Shown here piece after piece: positions 34,579 through 47,738 of a DNA stretch of 64,000 bases. The position numbers and the translations under genes are program-made. Each line of letters starts with the position of its first letter. The first letter of the stretch is position 1. A model generated the notes under the pieces. That model saw only the letters and a program-made list of their open reading frames with translations, searched no databases and was not told where the DNA came from. The stretch spans positions 58,586,246 through 58,650,245 of the forward strand of contig CM047817.1 of NCBI GenBank assembly GCA_026214975.1. Reading direction: 5' to 3'. Source of the stretch: Gentiana macrophylla (Eukaryota; Streptophyta; Magnoliopsida; Gentianales; Gentianaceae).

Positions 34579-36136
34579 TGATGGGAGTCAACTTTACGTA
34601 ATTCGGTGCATTTTCCCACCCCGTTTGCCACATGTTTAGCACGTTTTGGGCGATTTAGACCCTGCTGGGTGATATCATGATTTTATGGCACGGGATTGAA
34701 TCCATTACTTTGATGGATTATTACCCCATTTTGTTGACATTAACCCTATTCCCGAGCACTTTTACCCTCCGGAATTTTTTGGATGTTTTGGTCGTTCATG
34801 ATGTTGTAGGGTATTAGTGTCTTGAAGACCCGGAAGATGATGATTCAATTGGAAAAGCTTGATCGAGGTGATAGAGGTGATCAAAAGGGGAGAAAAGTTT
34901 AAGTTTTGGAGCAAATGGATTTCAAACGCGCGTTTGAACCCCCAAACGGTCGTTTCAGAAGCTATCATCTTGATCGAGTTCAACCTCTCTAAATGCACGC
35001 GTTTCAAACTGCCCTAAATGCACGTTCCAAGTCCTCCAAATGGGCGTTTCAACCCCTAAACACGCTGCGTTCGGTTGAAGATCAGACTAGAGCCTACCCA
35101 GAAATGAAGCGAAACGCGCGTTTGCCTTATGCGAAACGCGCGTTCGAAGATGTGAAACACCAAGTTCAACTGCCCAAACATGCATTTGAAGCCGGATTGT
35201 GCAGATTTTCTCCCACCTATAAATACCCCCTTGAACCATTTCTTGATTATTATTCATTCTCTTAGCAAAACCCTACCCCTTTTTTGCTCGATTTTTTTAA
35301 TAGCTTAGAATACGTTCTCTTAGCTTAAATCAGTATAATCTTAGCTGAATCTTTCCATTTCCTAGCTCATATTTCTACTTCAAACACTAAGACACCATCT
35401 TTTAATTAGTTCTCTATTTTGTACTTTTGGATCTCAAATTCGAATTTCTTCGAATTAATGGTATATTTCTTCTATCTTTCACTTGTTATGTCTTTTATTT
35501 ACTGTTTCTTTTATGTTTTAACTAGTATAATGAGTAGCTAAACCCTTTTCATTGTCGAATCATGTGAAATTTAGTGAAATCACCCTTTGGGTGATGAAAT
35601 TGGGAGTGGGTAGTGCTTTTTATTGTTTAATCTTGCTTGTTTCACGTCTTAAAACTTATTATAACATCGCTAGATTAGATTGATCACATAATTTAGTTCT
35701 CACACACATCAACCTTACATATGTATTTTGCGGGTAGACGTGGGATAAGGGTTCTAAGATCGCGGCGTAGACTCGGCTTAGTTGTTAAGCCCGAGCCCAA
35801 TGCGAGGTTACTCGTTTTAACGTTTAAGCGGCTCTAGTGCATAACATCTCTCTTTAGGGAAGGGTAGTTAACATGGCATAAGGTGTTAGGAGAGAGTTGT
35901 TCAGACCTTAGCAACGGGATTAGGAGTACGCACCCGTGAAATTGATTGCAAGAGTTCATTTGTTATAATTCACAATCCCGGTTTTGTCTACCTTGAGGGT
36001 TGAAACTAGATACTTCGATCATGGTTCAGCTATGTCCCTTAGTATAACGTTAAAAACCGAGTAGTTAATCTTCTTTCTTTCTTTTCTATCTTTAGACTCG
36101 TTAGTAAGAATCACCTTATTGTCATTGTAGTATACA
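34579..36136 (+). repeat. 3' LTR of element A (copy 2)
   Basis: About 1,558 bp, from TGATGGGAG to TATACA (right end estimated). It contains the palindrome array (34921-35187) and TATAAAT (35218-35224). It abuts the RT start of copia x on the minus strand. Confidence 0.7.
34921..35187. promoter_or_regulatory. Palindrome array and TATA region in the element A LTR (copy 2)
   Basis: The first unit is the 18-bp perfect palindrome TTCAAACGCGCGTTTGAA (34921-34938). The next is at 34944 and the last at 35176-35187. TATAAAT is at 35218-35224. Some units differ from copy 1 by small indels. Confidence 0.7.
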
Positions 36137-36142
36137 AACACT

Positions 36143-37660
36143 TTAAAAAGATTGTTCTTGCATAGCCAAAATCCAATCTGGATCATTTAAGGCTTCTTCA
36201 ATCTCTTTGGGTTCAGACTGAGACAAAAAGCCTGCTATCATAGCATCTAGTTGGTGTCTTGTACAAACTCCAGCTTGAATATCACCTATCACTTGTCCTT
36301 CAGGGTGATTTCTCATCCATTGATGTGCTGGAGATTGCATCAACGGGTCTTCATTCTGTTTCTTCTTGAGCTAGATCATTTTCAACTAGATCAGTTTCCT
36401 CTTGTTCTTTGTTCGATTCTTTGGTTAAGTTCTTGTAAGCGAGGTTGATCTTGATCTAAAGAATTTGAGATATTTAATCTTCCAATATCAATGGCGGTTT
36501 CGAGTCTTATCGATCGAGGCTGAAAAGCTGGTTCATCATCGTCTTTAATTGTGTCTCCGATGAAACTTTGGTTCATCAAAACCACATGTATCGATTCTTC
36601 ATGCTTGAGTGTCCGCTTGTTTAGCACTATAAAAGCTTTTCTTGACACTTGAGTAGCCCAGAAATATTCCTTCATCAGCTTTGGGTTGAAAATCATTGAG
36701 CTGATCTTTGCCATTATTGTGAACAAAACATTTGCTTCGAAAGGCATGATAGTATGAGACATTTGGTTTTCTTCCATTCCATATCTCATAAGGTGTCTTT
36801 TCATGTCTCTTGTTAATGAGAGCTCGATTATAATTATAATAGGTTGTATTACGATTTACGCCCAATATCTTCTCAGCGGTTGATTCACAGATCATTGTTC
36901 CTCCAGCTTTTTTGAGTGTTCTATTCCTCCTTTCAGCTACTCCGTTTTCTCCACAATATTCAATGATTATGTTTTCGATAAATTATGTTCCTTTGTCTGA
37001 TCTAATCTTGATTACTGTAACACTTTTCTGATTTTGTAGTCTTTTGAGAAATTCGGTCAGTTGTTGCTTAGTCTCGTTTTTCTAGGTCATGAAATAACCC
37101 AAGTGTATCTAGTAAAATCATCAACTACCACGAAGTGTATTTCTTTCCACTAACACCGATTGGTGTTTCTGGTCCAAACAAGTCCATATGTACCAGTTCT
37201 AAAACTCTGTTTGTTGAATGCTGAGACATAGTCTTGAAACTTGATTTTGTTTGTTTTCCTTGTTGACATGCATCACACAGGCTGTCTTTCTTGTATATCA
37301 TCTCTGGTAGTCCAATCACCATATTCTTCTTGACTAACAGGTTGGTATCATCAAAGTTTAGGTGACTCGGTTTCTTGTGCCATAGCCAAGCGAGTTCGAC
37401 TTGGTATGCACAATCAAACAAGTTTACAAATCGTAGTAGACCAATCTACAACGTACATATTCTTCTCTTCTTCCAGCAAGAACTACTTGGAAATATGTTT
37501 TGCTCTCCTTATCAAAGGTGACTTTGTATCCCATATCGTAGAATTGACTTGTGCTGAGTAGATTGTAGTGTAGTCCTTCCACGTAAGATACATTTTTGAT
37601 TGTGAGTTCATTTATGATTAAGTATACCTAACCTTTTGTTTAAGTAGGTTTGTCTTTACT
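36143..37660 (-). pseudogene. Integrase and start of RT, copia element x (copy 2)
   Basis: Minus strand. The zinc region and integrase core (LAWLWHKKPSHLNF, LCDACQQGKQ, VHMDLFGPETPI) lie at 37125-37421. The C-terminal part (TPYEIWNGRKPN, GIFLGYSSV) lies at 36599-36895. The RT linker and start (QVIGDIQAGV, NDPDWILAMQE) end at 36143. Here DPDWILAMQ is intact, unlike copy 1. RT is cut by the element A LTR. Confidence 0.8.
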
Positions 37661-37724
37661 CCCAAAATTGAATCTTGGTCCATCTTTAGCTACAAAATCA
37701 GTGAGACAGTCCTTACTCTTTGTC

Positions 37725-37765
37725 ATGTGTCTAGAGGAACCACTGTCAAAGTACCAAATATCATG
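37725..37765 (-). pseudogene. Protease active-site region, copia element x (copy 2)
   Basis: The minus strand translates to WYFDSGSSRHMTKSK, the copia protease signature with catalytic Asp-Ser-Gly. In copy 1 (near 6310-6350) the DSG codons read differently because a CAG-containing stretch is altered, showing that the two copies are corrupted at different places. Confidence 0.8.
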
Positions 37766-37949
37766 CAAAACAATTTAAAATGCTTTAGGTACCTAAATTT
37801 GTTTGGGTCCATAGTGGTCAGTTGGAAGTACAACTCTGGGTATTTTTGCATAAGGTCTTCTCCGGAAATTGTTGCACTTGTTTTCATATATATAAGCCAT
37901 ATTTCCATAATATCTTTTCTTGGATTGTGTCTCATTTATATGATTTCTC

Positions 37950-39957
37950 ATGTCTTCTGGTTTAGATTCATTTCCAAAATGTTTTCTATTATTAAAAGTT
38001 GAATAATAACCATCATACCTTTTGTACTGACGTCTGGGCTGGAATTTGTACCGGGACTTTTGCTGAGAACCGGGATAAGCTCTCTAGTGAGTCTTGGACT
38101 GAAACTTGTGATATGTTTTCTGTCTAGAATGATTGTTCCTATCAGTTTTAATAGTAGATTAAGTAAAATTCCAATCCTCCTCGGTGGGGTAAAGTCTGCC
38201 TTTCCCTCTGGATGTGTGAATCTTTTAATGATTGACATTCTTAGATTAACCACGATTATGATTTCTGGTTCTTGTCTTGATCGGATTTTTGTAGATATGG
38301 CGGTTGATCTTTCATTTCGGTTTCTTGAGGTACAGTTGATCTACCATTTGGTTTACCTTTGTTGTTAGGTACTGAGTTGTCTTCTTTAGAAACTCGAGTT
38401 GTCTTATGTGAAGTCGACTTTATTTGTTCAACAATTTTCTCATCTGTGGAAGTTGCTCGGCAACAAACTTAATACCAGTTTTGATACTAAGTTCAGCAGC
38501 TTTGCTAGTTCCTTCCTTAGAAGATTTCTGTTTATCAAATCCTAAGCCAGTTTTGTCTCCATAAGCCTTTCCTGATTTAAATCCATTAGCGGAACTTGAT
38601 TGAGCAAAAGATTCGATTCTTTCTGGCGATGTATGTAGCAGCATATATCGATTCTTTCCTTTCTAGTCAGTTTCATCATATTTAGTTCGGACTTCAATCT
38701 TTCAACTTCAAGAATTAGAAATTATTTCTCAGCTTTAATTGATTCATAACCAGCTTGAATAGTTACTAGCTGATTCATCAATTTTTCAAGTGTTTCTTCT
38801 AATTCTAGATTTTTTGGATTGGAGTCAGCATTCGAAGAACATGCATTTTGTATGGAAATCTGAGCTGAGGACTATTTAGACAAATACTCACATACCTCAT
38901 TTGGATTCTCCATATGAGCCATTAAAGCTGTGTCATCTGATAATCTATCAGTGCCATCTTCATAATCTGACTCATCTCTGGCTAAGAGTGCTCTTCTTCC
39001 AGTTCTTCATTGACGAGTCTTCTTGGTCAGCTTTGGATATTCAGCTTCGTAGTGTCCAGGCTTCTTACAGTTGAAGCAAAGATATTAATCGTCTTTCATC
39101 TTTTCAGGAGTCCTCTTGATGAACTTCTGAGTGACTGCGTGTCCACTCTTCATTCTTCGAATTATGTTCATCATTAGAGCCATCTGTTTCTCCATCTCAT
39201 CCAATTGATGAAGATTGCTAATTGAGGTTTCTTGGTTATCATTTGTGGCTGCTACTGCAAGAGTTGTTGTTTTGGGTTCCTCCATTGCTTTAATTAGAGC
39301 TGTTGTCATGGTGAAATCTTCATTGAATTCATAAGCTTTGAGATCTGAGAAGATTTTGAAGGAATCTTCTATGTCAAGTCTTCTTGATTCTTCCATTGTT
39401 GTGATCTTCATCTTCCAGCACATTGGTAAAGCCTTCAAGATTCTATTGTTGATTTCTTTCTTGGTCTAATCAATCTTGAGTAGAGCCAATTCATCCATGA
39501 TAGTGCTAAATCTTGTTTCCATCTGATCAATATTTTTGCCTGACTTCATCTTGAAATTCTCAAACTTCTGTTTTGCGACGGAGATCTTATTCTCTTTAAT
39601 AGAATCATTTCCTTTGCAAACTAACTGAAGTTTCTCCCACATCTCTTTTGCAGTAGTGCAATCCTTGACTTTCAGGTACATGTTGCTGTCAAGAGTTTTG
39701 AGTATGATGTCCATGGCGACATTGTTCAGGTTATTTCTCTTTCGATCATCACTGGTCCATTCAGCTTTAGGCCTTGGGAAATCTAACTTGATTTTCACCT
39801 ACAGTTTGCATGTAAGTGATCCGGATAGGTCCATCAGTGAGTACATCAATCATCTCATCATGACAAGCTGCTAGAAAAGCCTACAAACGACGTTTATATT
39901 AATCAAAACTGTCCATGTTGCACATCAACATTTTCTGGCATCTTGATTGTTATCCAT
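37950..39957 (-). pseudogene. Gag of copia element x (copy 2)
   Basis: ATG at 39957. Motifs in order: MDIILKTLDSNMYLKVKDC and EMWEKLQLVCKGND (39466-39798), ALPMCWKMKITTMEES and SDLKAYEFNEDFTM (39085-39438). Then a zinc knuckle CFNCKKPGHYEAEYP near 39040-39080, in which the last Cys of CX2CX4HX4C is Tyr. A Ser/Lys-rich region with KTGLGFDKQK follows (38420-38644). Frameshifts separate the pieces. Confidence 0.75.
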
Positions 39958-40084
39958 TGTGTGAGTGAATGAGAACTGTATTATGCATTGATTGGAACAT
40001 GAAACACTGAGCTTTTTCAAGAGAACAACTAGAGAAGATATAGAGCAAATGAGGTGTTAACAATGAGTTGTTAAAGAAACACTT

Positions 40085-40546
40085 CTCTGATACCAATTGT
40101 TGGTCCCTTGATAGTCCCTGACTAATCCCTAGTGTCACTATCTAAACAACTAAAGAACAGGTTGTATGGTTGCTCTTCAACTGCTTGAACCATTGGTCCT
40201 TAGAGGGTTGTATTGCCTCTTCACCAGCTACCACCACAAACACAGTCTACCCGACTGTAAATGTCACAACTGTCTTTGGCAACTCCTTGACCGGATTGCT
40301 TCACAGTCTAAGCCTTTGATTATGAATCAAAGTTGGGCAGATAATCAATAAATTGATTCTTTCTTGTGGTTCTTCAAAGTGTAGAAATCGGATAAGATCG
40401 ATGTAGCTTGAACACTTGAAGTGTACTAGATAAGATCTTGTTGAGCACAAATAACAAATTGAATGAACTAGAATTTTGCACAAAATGCTTGTAATCTTGT
40501 TAATTCTTGGTGTTTATCCTTCGTTCAAAGTCATCTATTTATAGTG
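40085..40546 (-). repeat. Primer site and LTR fragment of copia element x (copy 2)
   Basis: Primer site ATTGGTATCAGAG (40097-40085, minus strand), then LTR from 40098. The LTR is cut at 40546 by element y; its last five bases TAGTG (40542-40546) are the left target duplication of y. The LTR resumes at 49508. Confidence 0.8.
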
Positions 40547-42301
40547 TGTTGGTCCCTTGAAAAGGCTAACACAAGTTTAGGGGGGGTGAATAAACTAGTC
40601 ACCAAAAACCTAACTTAAAAGTAAATCTTAAACTAGTTTTAGTTCAAATTAAACTTGTGCGGAGTTAAGCTAACTTAGCTGAGTATAAGTCAAGCGACTT
40701 ATCCTTAATCGAGTTAATCGGCATTGATTAAATTAAGCCTTTGTGAAATATGAGTTATCGATTAATGTCTTTGACTCGATTCAAAGTGTTTGTTAAGTAT
40801 GTGATCCGGATGTATATAACTACCGTGCATTAAATAAATGCGTAATGTAAATAAACAAGAATTATAGAGGTTCCAGGTAGTGTAATCATGTCAGTCCTCT
40901 CTTCTCCTGTGATGTGGAGGCCAAATCCATTATGTTCTTGAGGTTTACAGTTACAAGACACAAAGTAAAATCTAGACACTTGATTGTCCTTCACTAATGC
41001 ATAGCTTCACAATCTTCCAGCTTCAGTCTTCAATAGGTAGAATTGCTATTTTAACTAAGCTTGCCACACTGGTCCTTAGAGGGTTGAATTGCCTCTTCAC
41101 CAGCTCATCACAAACACAGTCTTTATCGATCGCACTCAACCTGTCTTTCACACCTTGTTGGTGTTTCTGATCTGAAACCTTTGATAAAATCAAAGTTGAG
41201 ACTTGAATCAATAACTATGATTCAACTTGTGATTTGAGCTTTCTTCTTCTAGATATGTAAATTATGCATCGCTCTGTTCTTATTCAAATGATGATCTTAA
41301 TGTTTCTTTGAATGCTTATGAACACTTGAATAAATTTCTTGATCTTGCAATAAAGTGCTTAGCAGGAATTCTTTTGATTAACTTTCCCTCTTAGTATGAT
41401 CTTTCTTGATTCGATCAGATCATTGAATTCCTCAATTCTTCTTGTTGTCGAAGAGATTTATTTATAGGGGTTTCTCTAACGGTTAGATCATTTGAATTTG
41501 AATCTTTATAGCCATTAGTGGTCATGTTTTCCTTTTGTGTGTCAGTGTCCTTCCTAACATTTCTGTGTATCCAAAAAGATTGTTTATGTAGTAACGGTTT
41601 GATTTATCTTGATTTGTCTCATCTTGATTGTTCTTAACTTGATAAAAAATTGGTTTAAACATGACGTAATCAGTTTCCAGTTAAAAGCATTAACTAAGTT
41701 TTTACTCTTCTTCAAAATATCAGTACTCCTTTCTTCATCTGATTATAATTGACTAAATCAGAGTACACAATACTTAATTAACCATCTAAGATATCAACGT
41801 CCTTATGATTCTTAGCCCTTTATACAAGATCCATAAAGTCGATTCAGTCATCACAATCTTGCTCAAGTCTAACTTTCTGACGCCTCGACTTAGTCTTCAT
41901 AAAGCCGAGTTTGAACCCTCAATTCTTGATCTTCAATAACCGAGTTTGATCCCTTAGTGTTCGATTTTAGATAAGTCAACCGAGTCTGTGTCCCTCAGTG
42001 AACTTACCTTCTTCAGTTTTTGTTGGTGTGCTCTTATGTCATTTTTCCAGAATCTCTCTTGATGATCTTAGTTTCCTTACGTTAATTACCCAATTTCTCA
42101 GTTTTAAACCTAGAACTATTACAGTCCTTGTCTGATTAACTTATACAAATATCAGACTCTATTAAATCCTATACATTGATTTCTAGACATCTTTTTGCAT
42201 TGCACTATAACAGCTAGTTATGACACTTCATCAATAGGGTCTAAAAACAATAACTGAATATGTGGTGATTCATCATCAAAACATAAATTTTATTTCCAAC
42301 A
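40547..42301 (-). repeat. 3' LTR of copia element y (copy 2)
   Basis: 1,755 bp, edges TGTTGGTCC and TTTCCAACA. Near the left end a GGGGGGTGAATAAAC run matches the G-rich run in the 5' LTR (near 47778). Diverged by many substitutions from the 5' LTR, so y is older than C. Confidence 0.85.
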
Positions 42302-42318
42302 ATTTCCCCCTTTTTGAT
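42302..42318 (-). promoter_or_regulatory. Polypurine tract of copia element y (copy 2)
   Basis: Minus strand AAAAAGGGGGAAAT directly before the LTR start TGTTGGAAAT. Confidence 0.8.
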
Positions 42319-42494
42319 GATGTCAATACTCTCCTTAAAAGCAATGCAAAAAGATAAAGACAAAATAAACAAAAACAAGATGAACTGAGAAACTGTTATT
42401 TAATTAAAGGGACTGAGTTACAATACAAGGTATTAAAATACAATACATGAAAAGAAACTAAGTGTCAGCTTCTTTTCTTTCACTTGAAAGATAA

Positions 42495-45400
42495 CTAAGT
42501 TTGGTTGTCATAATCATCAGCAAACTTCTTCATGGCTTCATTTGTTGCCATGCTTACAATTCCATGAAAATTTGCATAAATGTTCCAAGAGTTGGTCATA
42601 TTGTGTTTACTGAAAAATTTTCTCTTGAAAAGTACAGCAAACACAAACACGATTTCCCTAAGACTTTATCTAGGGTGCCATTCCTCTCCCATTTGCTCAA
42701 TTTATGCCAGAAATGCATGATAACCTTTTGCATATTCAGAAAAGTTGATAAGGCTTGTTCTCTTGATTCTCCTTCTTTCAAGGGTAAGTCTTTGAAAATA
42801 TTGTAAAGACGAGAATCTAGACCAAGTCTTTTCTCAGTTGGTTCAGCAAATTTTGCATTAGCTCCATTTCTTCATCTGTAAAGTCTCCTCTAGCTTTCTT
42901 CATTTCGACCAGTTTAGCATCAATGTTCTCCAGAACTTTTGGCATATCTAACGAATTGACTTTTAACATTTCCAAACTTCCCCCCTTACCGACATCATTC
43001 TTATCAATCAAACTCTTGATGTAGGAGTTGAGATGTTGCTATTTGATGCCAATATGGTTTGAGCTACAACTGAGTCTTTCATTCCATTTTCCATTAAGGC
43101 CATTCTGTCAACCAAGTTATTGAGAATGCCTTCCCATATCTCTATAGTTTCAGCTTTTCTTGAATCATACTCAATAGTTGTTTTGTGAATTTGAATCAAA
43201 TATTCTGACAGTCGCTTCTGAAATTATCCAATCTTTTCTCCATGTTTTTCCTTATAGTCTTGCTTTCTACCAAGGACTTTAACACTTTTCCAAGTGAACT
43301 GATATCATCTTTCTGAATGCGGATCATTTCATTGTGATAAAACTTGATAATATCAAATTGTGTAGGAATGTCTCTTCCAATTTTAGCTTTATGCACTTCA
43401 GTTTTATCTGCTCCAGTTTCATTCACTTCTGTTTCTTTGAGGGAAGTAGGAACAATCTTCTTGAGTTCTTCTTTGTATTCCACATATTTCCTTCTCTCCT
43501 TAGATTGTCTCCTTATTTCTTCCAGACTTGACTGATCAATCTCTCTGACTGGTGATATTTCCACATTGAAATCATCATCAGAATCTTCACAAACTTTATC
43601 AGCCTCAGCTTTTGCTATCTCGCGTACAGTTTGGTCAATTGGGGACTGATAGCCAGTGGTACTGATAACCTTCCTTTTCTTCATTTTCAGATTCTGACTG
43701 AGTTTCAGAGTCTGAACCTTCATTGGTTTCCTCAGAGTTATCTTCATCATCATCTTTCTTATCATCTCCAGTTTTCGTTTCGTGAATTGATGCGAGAATT
43801 CCTCTTTGCAAATTAGGGTCTCCCTGTGAATCATTATCATCATCGTCATTGTCATCTTTCTTAGAGCTTCCTCCAGCTGCAGTTTTATTCAAATGATTGT
43901 CTCAGATCAACACATATCCATTGCTCAAAAATTCATGAGTGTTGATCAGTTCGGACAATGAGTGATGTTAAAAAGATCAAACACCTTTTTCTCTATGATT
44001 TCCATTTCTGCTAACTGACTTCTTTGAACTGATATAGAGTTGAGTTTCCAATTTTGATAATCGTGCACTCTCTTGCAATCAGCTATTATCAATTCTTCGA
44101 TGTTAACAGATGATTCAGGTAGGGTTGTGATTACTTCACTTTTATTTGGAATCTCCAGATTAGATTCCACAGAAGCCTCAATTCTTTCAGTTTTTTGAAG
44201 ATCAGTTTTGCTGGTATCCCCTTCAGCAACAACTGGGACTAAGCTGGTTTCAATTTCAATAACAGGAACTGAGATGACTGGCTCAGTTTCCAAATACTCT
44301 TTAGCAACAACAAGATCTTCCACATGCTCAGTAACTTGTTCTTTTGTTGACTCACATTCCAGTTCAGCAAGTGCTTCCTCTTAATGTGTTGGTTCATCAA
44401 TCTTAACTTTTGCTGGTTTTACATCTTCTTCTGCAACAGATTCTCTTACTTTCTTGTCTTAAGGAACTATCCCTGTTTCACTGACAAGCTCATCCAGGGT
44501 GATGACTTGTACAGGTCTTGATTCAATTTCAGTAGGATCTTTTTCATCAGGTTGAGATGTTTCAATATCTTTGAGTGACTCCTCATACTCAACTCTAGAT
44601 GCTGATTATTACTGTGTGGATCTAGACTTGGAGAGTAGCTTGAGCATGGCCATAGTCTCTAAGACAATCAGCCTTTCCTCACTATCAGTTTCTTCATCAT
44701 CAAACTCATCTCTCAGGATCTGTCCCCCCTGAGTGTCAGCTTCTCTCTGAATTTCAGTTACTGGCAGAGAAGGAACAACTTCTTTTCTACCCGAGGTTTC
44801 TTTTTCAGTAAGAACTTTTTCAATTTGGATTGGATCGGTGGGGGTTTCTTCAATTCTCAGTTTCTTTGCTGAGCTTTCAGCAATTGAAGTGGCGGATTTT
44901 GTTGGAGAAGGCTCCAAAACCTTCTTTGCAGTTTCAGCAACCTTTGCTTGAATTGAAGCTTCCAGATTCCTCTTCCTTTCTATCAATTCATCAACTTGTT
45001 CAAGAGCGTCTGTGCCAGTTCGAGGTTTCTTTGATCTTCTACTCTTCTTTTCAGATTTTTCGATCCTTTATGATTGCATTTTTCCCGTCTACAATTGCAG
45101 TTTCCTTCTTCTTTGCAATTTTGAAGTGGTCAAGAATTCATTGAACTAAAATGGCAAGAGTCTTCTTGTGATAAAATCTGCCTTTCATCACATCTGTCTT
45201 CTTATTGGGTACATCGAAAGATTGTGCCATTAGTTGATCCAAAATGTACCTTTGCCAGTCGAAATCTTATTTGAACCAAATAACATACAGAAGTTCCAAT
45301 TTGCTACCACACAAATTGCTAAAGTTCCCTGCATTTCCAATCATGCAATTTGCCAACATTTTGGTAAGAAAATTAAATTCAGGTTTGAGTAGGCTTGTGC

Positions 45401-45806
45401 TTCAGGTCTGCAATACTGGGGAATCTGGGTTTACGGCGATAACTTTCCATAATTTTTATTTTTGCTCTTTGCTTAATTTGACAGCAGCTGAGCCACCAGA
45501 TTTGTCGAAGCCAAAAATATTTGTAATTAGATCCTCACTGACTCGAATTTCCTTTCCATTAACAGTGGTAGTGAAGGTGTGAACATCTTCTCCCTCAATG
45601 GATGTCTTTCCAAATTCATAGAAATCTCCAATGCTATCCTGAAAAACACTTTGTAGATTAATGTTGAAAACTTGCTCCAAACACTTGATTTCTTGAAATT
45701 TTTTTGCGATATCCTTGGCTAGTGTCTGATCAGTGTATTTAGCAATGAATTGATCAAGTGAAATGATCATTCCAGGTTCAACTCGGATGATGGCCATTAT
45801 ATTCAT
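42495..45806 (-). pseudogene. Env-like ORF2 of copia element y (copy 2)
   Basis: Starts at ATG 45806 (MNIMAIIRVEPG) or the in-frame ATG at 45797. Stops at TAG 42497-42495. About 1,100 codons in several frames. The N-terminal globular part (ISLDQFIAKYTDQTLAKDI, FGKTSIEGEDVHTFTTTVNG, ITNIFGFDKSGG) has a spacing of motifs that recalls the env-like domain of element A. Then come charged Glu/Lys-rich and Thr/Ser-rich segments (44609-44986, 43946-44323), an acidic stretch (43635-43892) and a helical coiled-coil-like C-terminus (42817-43600). No membrane segment is evident. Function unknown. Confidence 0.65.
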
Positions 45807-45901
45807 AAAATTGAAGTGGATTGAGATTTTGAGAGAAATAACTTCAAAGGATGATTAGAATAAAAGCTGAATGTAAGGAATTAATGATAAAAATACGATG
45901 G

Positions 45902-45909
45902 TATTTATA
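45902..45909 (-). promoter_or_regulatory. TATA box upstream of ORF2, element y
   Basis: TATAAATA on the minus strand, 95-105 bp upstream of the ORF2 start codons, a normal distance for a plant promoter. It suggests ORF2 is transcribed on its own. It lies between the foreign segment and ORF2. Confidence 0.6.
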
Positions 45910-45948
45910 AGTGGTAGAAAACGTGGTTGATAGATTTGAGTGGGATTC

Positions 45949-46528
<580 letters not shown>

Positions 46529-46595
46529 TGATCAACAGTCTTTTGTTCATTCGTTTTGTGAAACTGATATGATCTTTCAGAGATTACAGGTGCAT

Positions 46596-47543
46596 TCAAT
46601 CTTCATCAGTAGGAAAGAGTCTTCCTTTTCCACTGAATCTATTATTCCATGAATGATTTACATTCTTTTGGTAATATGGCTTGATTGTTCTTTTGACTGA
46701 TTTCTGATCAGTTTTGCCTTTTTCAGTCCTCTGATACTTTCTGTAGAATCTTTCAGTTTTCTTTTTCCTACTGACTAATTTTACAGTTATGTCAGATTTA
46801 GTTCGAGGCTGTGCTGAGTAATTGTCAGTTTTCTGAGTTTTTGACTTTTTTGCAGCTACAAACTTAGGTGCAACTGTACTTGGTCTGAGATTAGAATATT
46901 GCTGACTATCAAACCCTAAACCAGTTCTGTCTCCAATGGTTTTCCAGGTTTGAACTGATAATTCAATAATGTCTATTACCTCTGTTAGTTCATCAGTTGA
47001 GCAAATTAGTTTAGTTCCATTATTAGCCTTGATAAGATTGATCTCGGCATTCAATCTTAAAACTTCAGTTTTCAATATATCTTTTTCCTCTTTGAAATTC
47101 TCATAATTCTTTAAAATTGCCTCTAATTCCTTTATGAGTATGTCCAAGGTTTCATTGAAATCTTCATTTCTATGATTATTCATGGTAGTGTGAGTGTTGA
47201 AGGTGGAAGTACTTGCTTCATAATGCTTGACTGATAGGTTTTCAGTTTCATCCACTTCATATTCTAATATCTGCTTTCCTTTACTAGTTTTGACAAATTT
47301 TTTCTTCAGACTGGTTCTAAATAGTATAATTTCTTCACCATTCTCTCCATAGTCATTTCCTCCAAAGCTTATGGGTAGATTCTCATCATTTTCTTCAGAC
47401 TTTGAGAAGGATGGATATTAAAAGAAAGTTTCAATAAGTTTTTCTTGAGTATCGGCCACCAGAGCCTGCAATTTACTTTTGTAATTATCAAAACCTAAAA
47501 ATGAACAGTTTATCAAATTTCTAAAGTGATGCTGAGTATCCAT
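46596..47543 (-). pseudogene. Short gag of copia element y
   Basis: ATG 47543 (MDTQHHFRNL), about 180 bp after the primer site. One in-frame TAA near 47419. Otherwise open to 46596. It contains a helical region (ETLDILIKELEAILKNYENF) and a basic C-terminus (DRTGLGFDSQQYSNLRPS and KTERFYRKYQRTEKGK). The GLGFD motif matches the x gag (DKTGLGFDKQ). The usual capsid-like core and zinc knuckle are missing, so this is an internally deleted gag. Confidence 0.65.
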
Positions 47544-47724
47544 GATGCAGTTTTTGAAAATCGTTAAGCAAACAATTGATTATGAGATTCAGATGTGGAT
47601 CTCTTCGCAACAAAAGACATGCTCCGATATCAATTCTTGGTATCGGAAATAACAGATAATCAGTTATCTCGAACAACCAAACTGATAAAAGCTCAATCAG
47701 AGATCTCTTTAGAGTAGAAGATTT

Positions 47725-47737
47725 GCTCCAATACCAA
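47725..47737 (-). promoter_or_regulatory. Primer binding site of element y
   Basis: Minus strand TTGGTATTGGAGC, matching the tRNA-Met site with changes. A near-duplicate (CCAAGAATTGATATCGGAGC) lies 104 bp further inside at 47621-47640. Confidence 0.65.
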
Positions 47738-47738
47738 T

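Larger units (their letters stand above)
27026..36136 (+). mobile_element. Athila-like element A, 5'-truncated, with env-like ORF
   Basis: A plus-strand element starting abruptly in RT next to B. Order: RT, RNase H, integrase, purine tract, palindrome array with TATA, env-like ORF, long 3' region, polypurine tract, 3' LTR. Gag, protease and the 5' LTR are absent. The 3' part duplicates 1-4711. The polypurine motif and palindromes tie the pol, env-like and LTR parts together as one element; this is an inference because the 5' LTR is missing. Confidence 0.75.
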
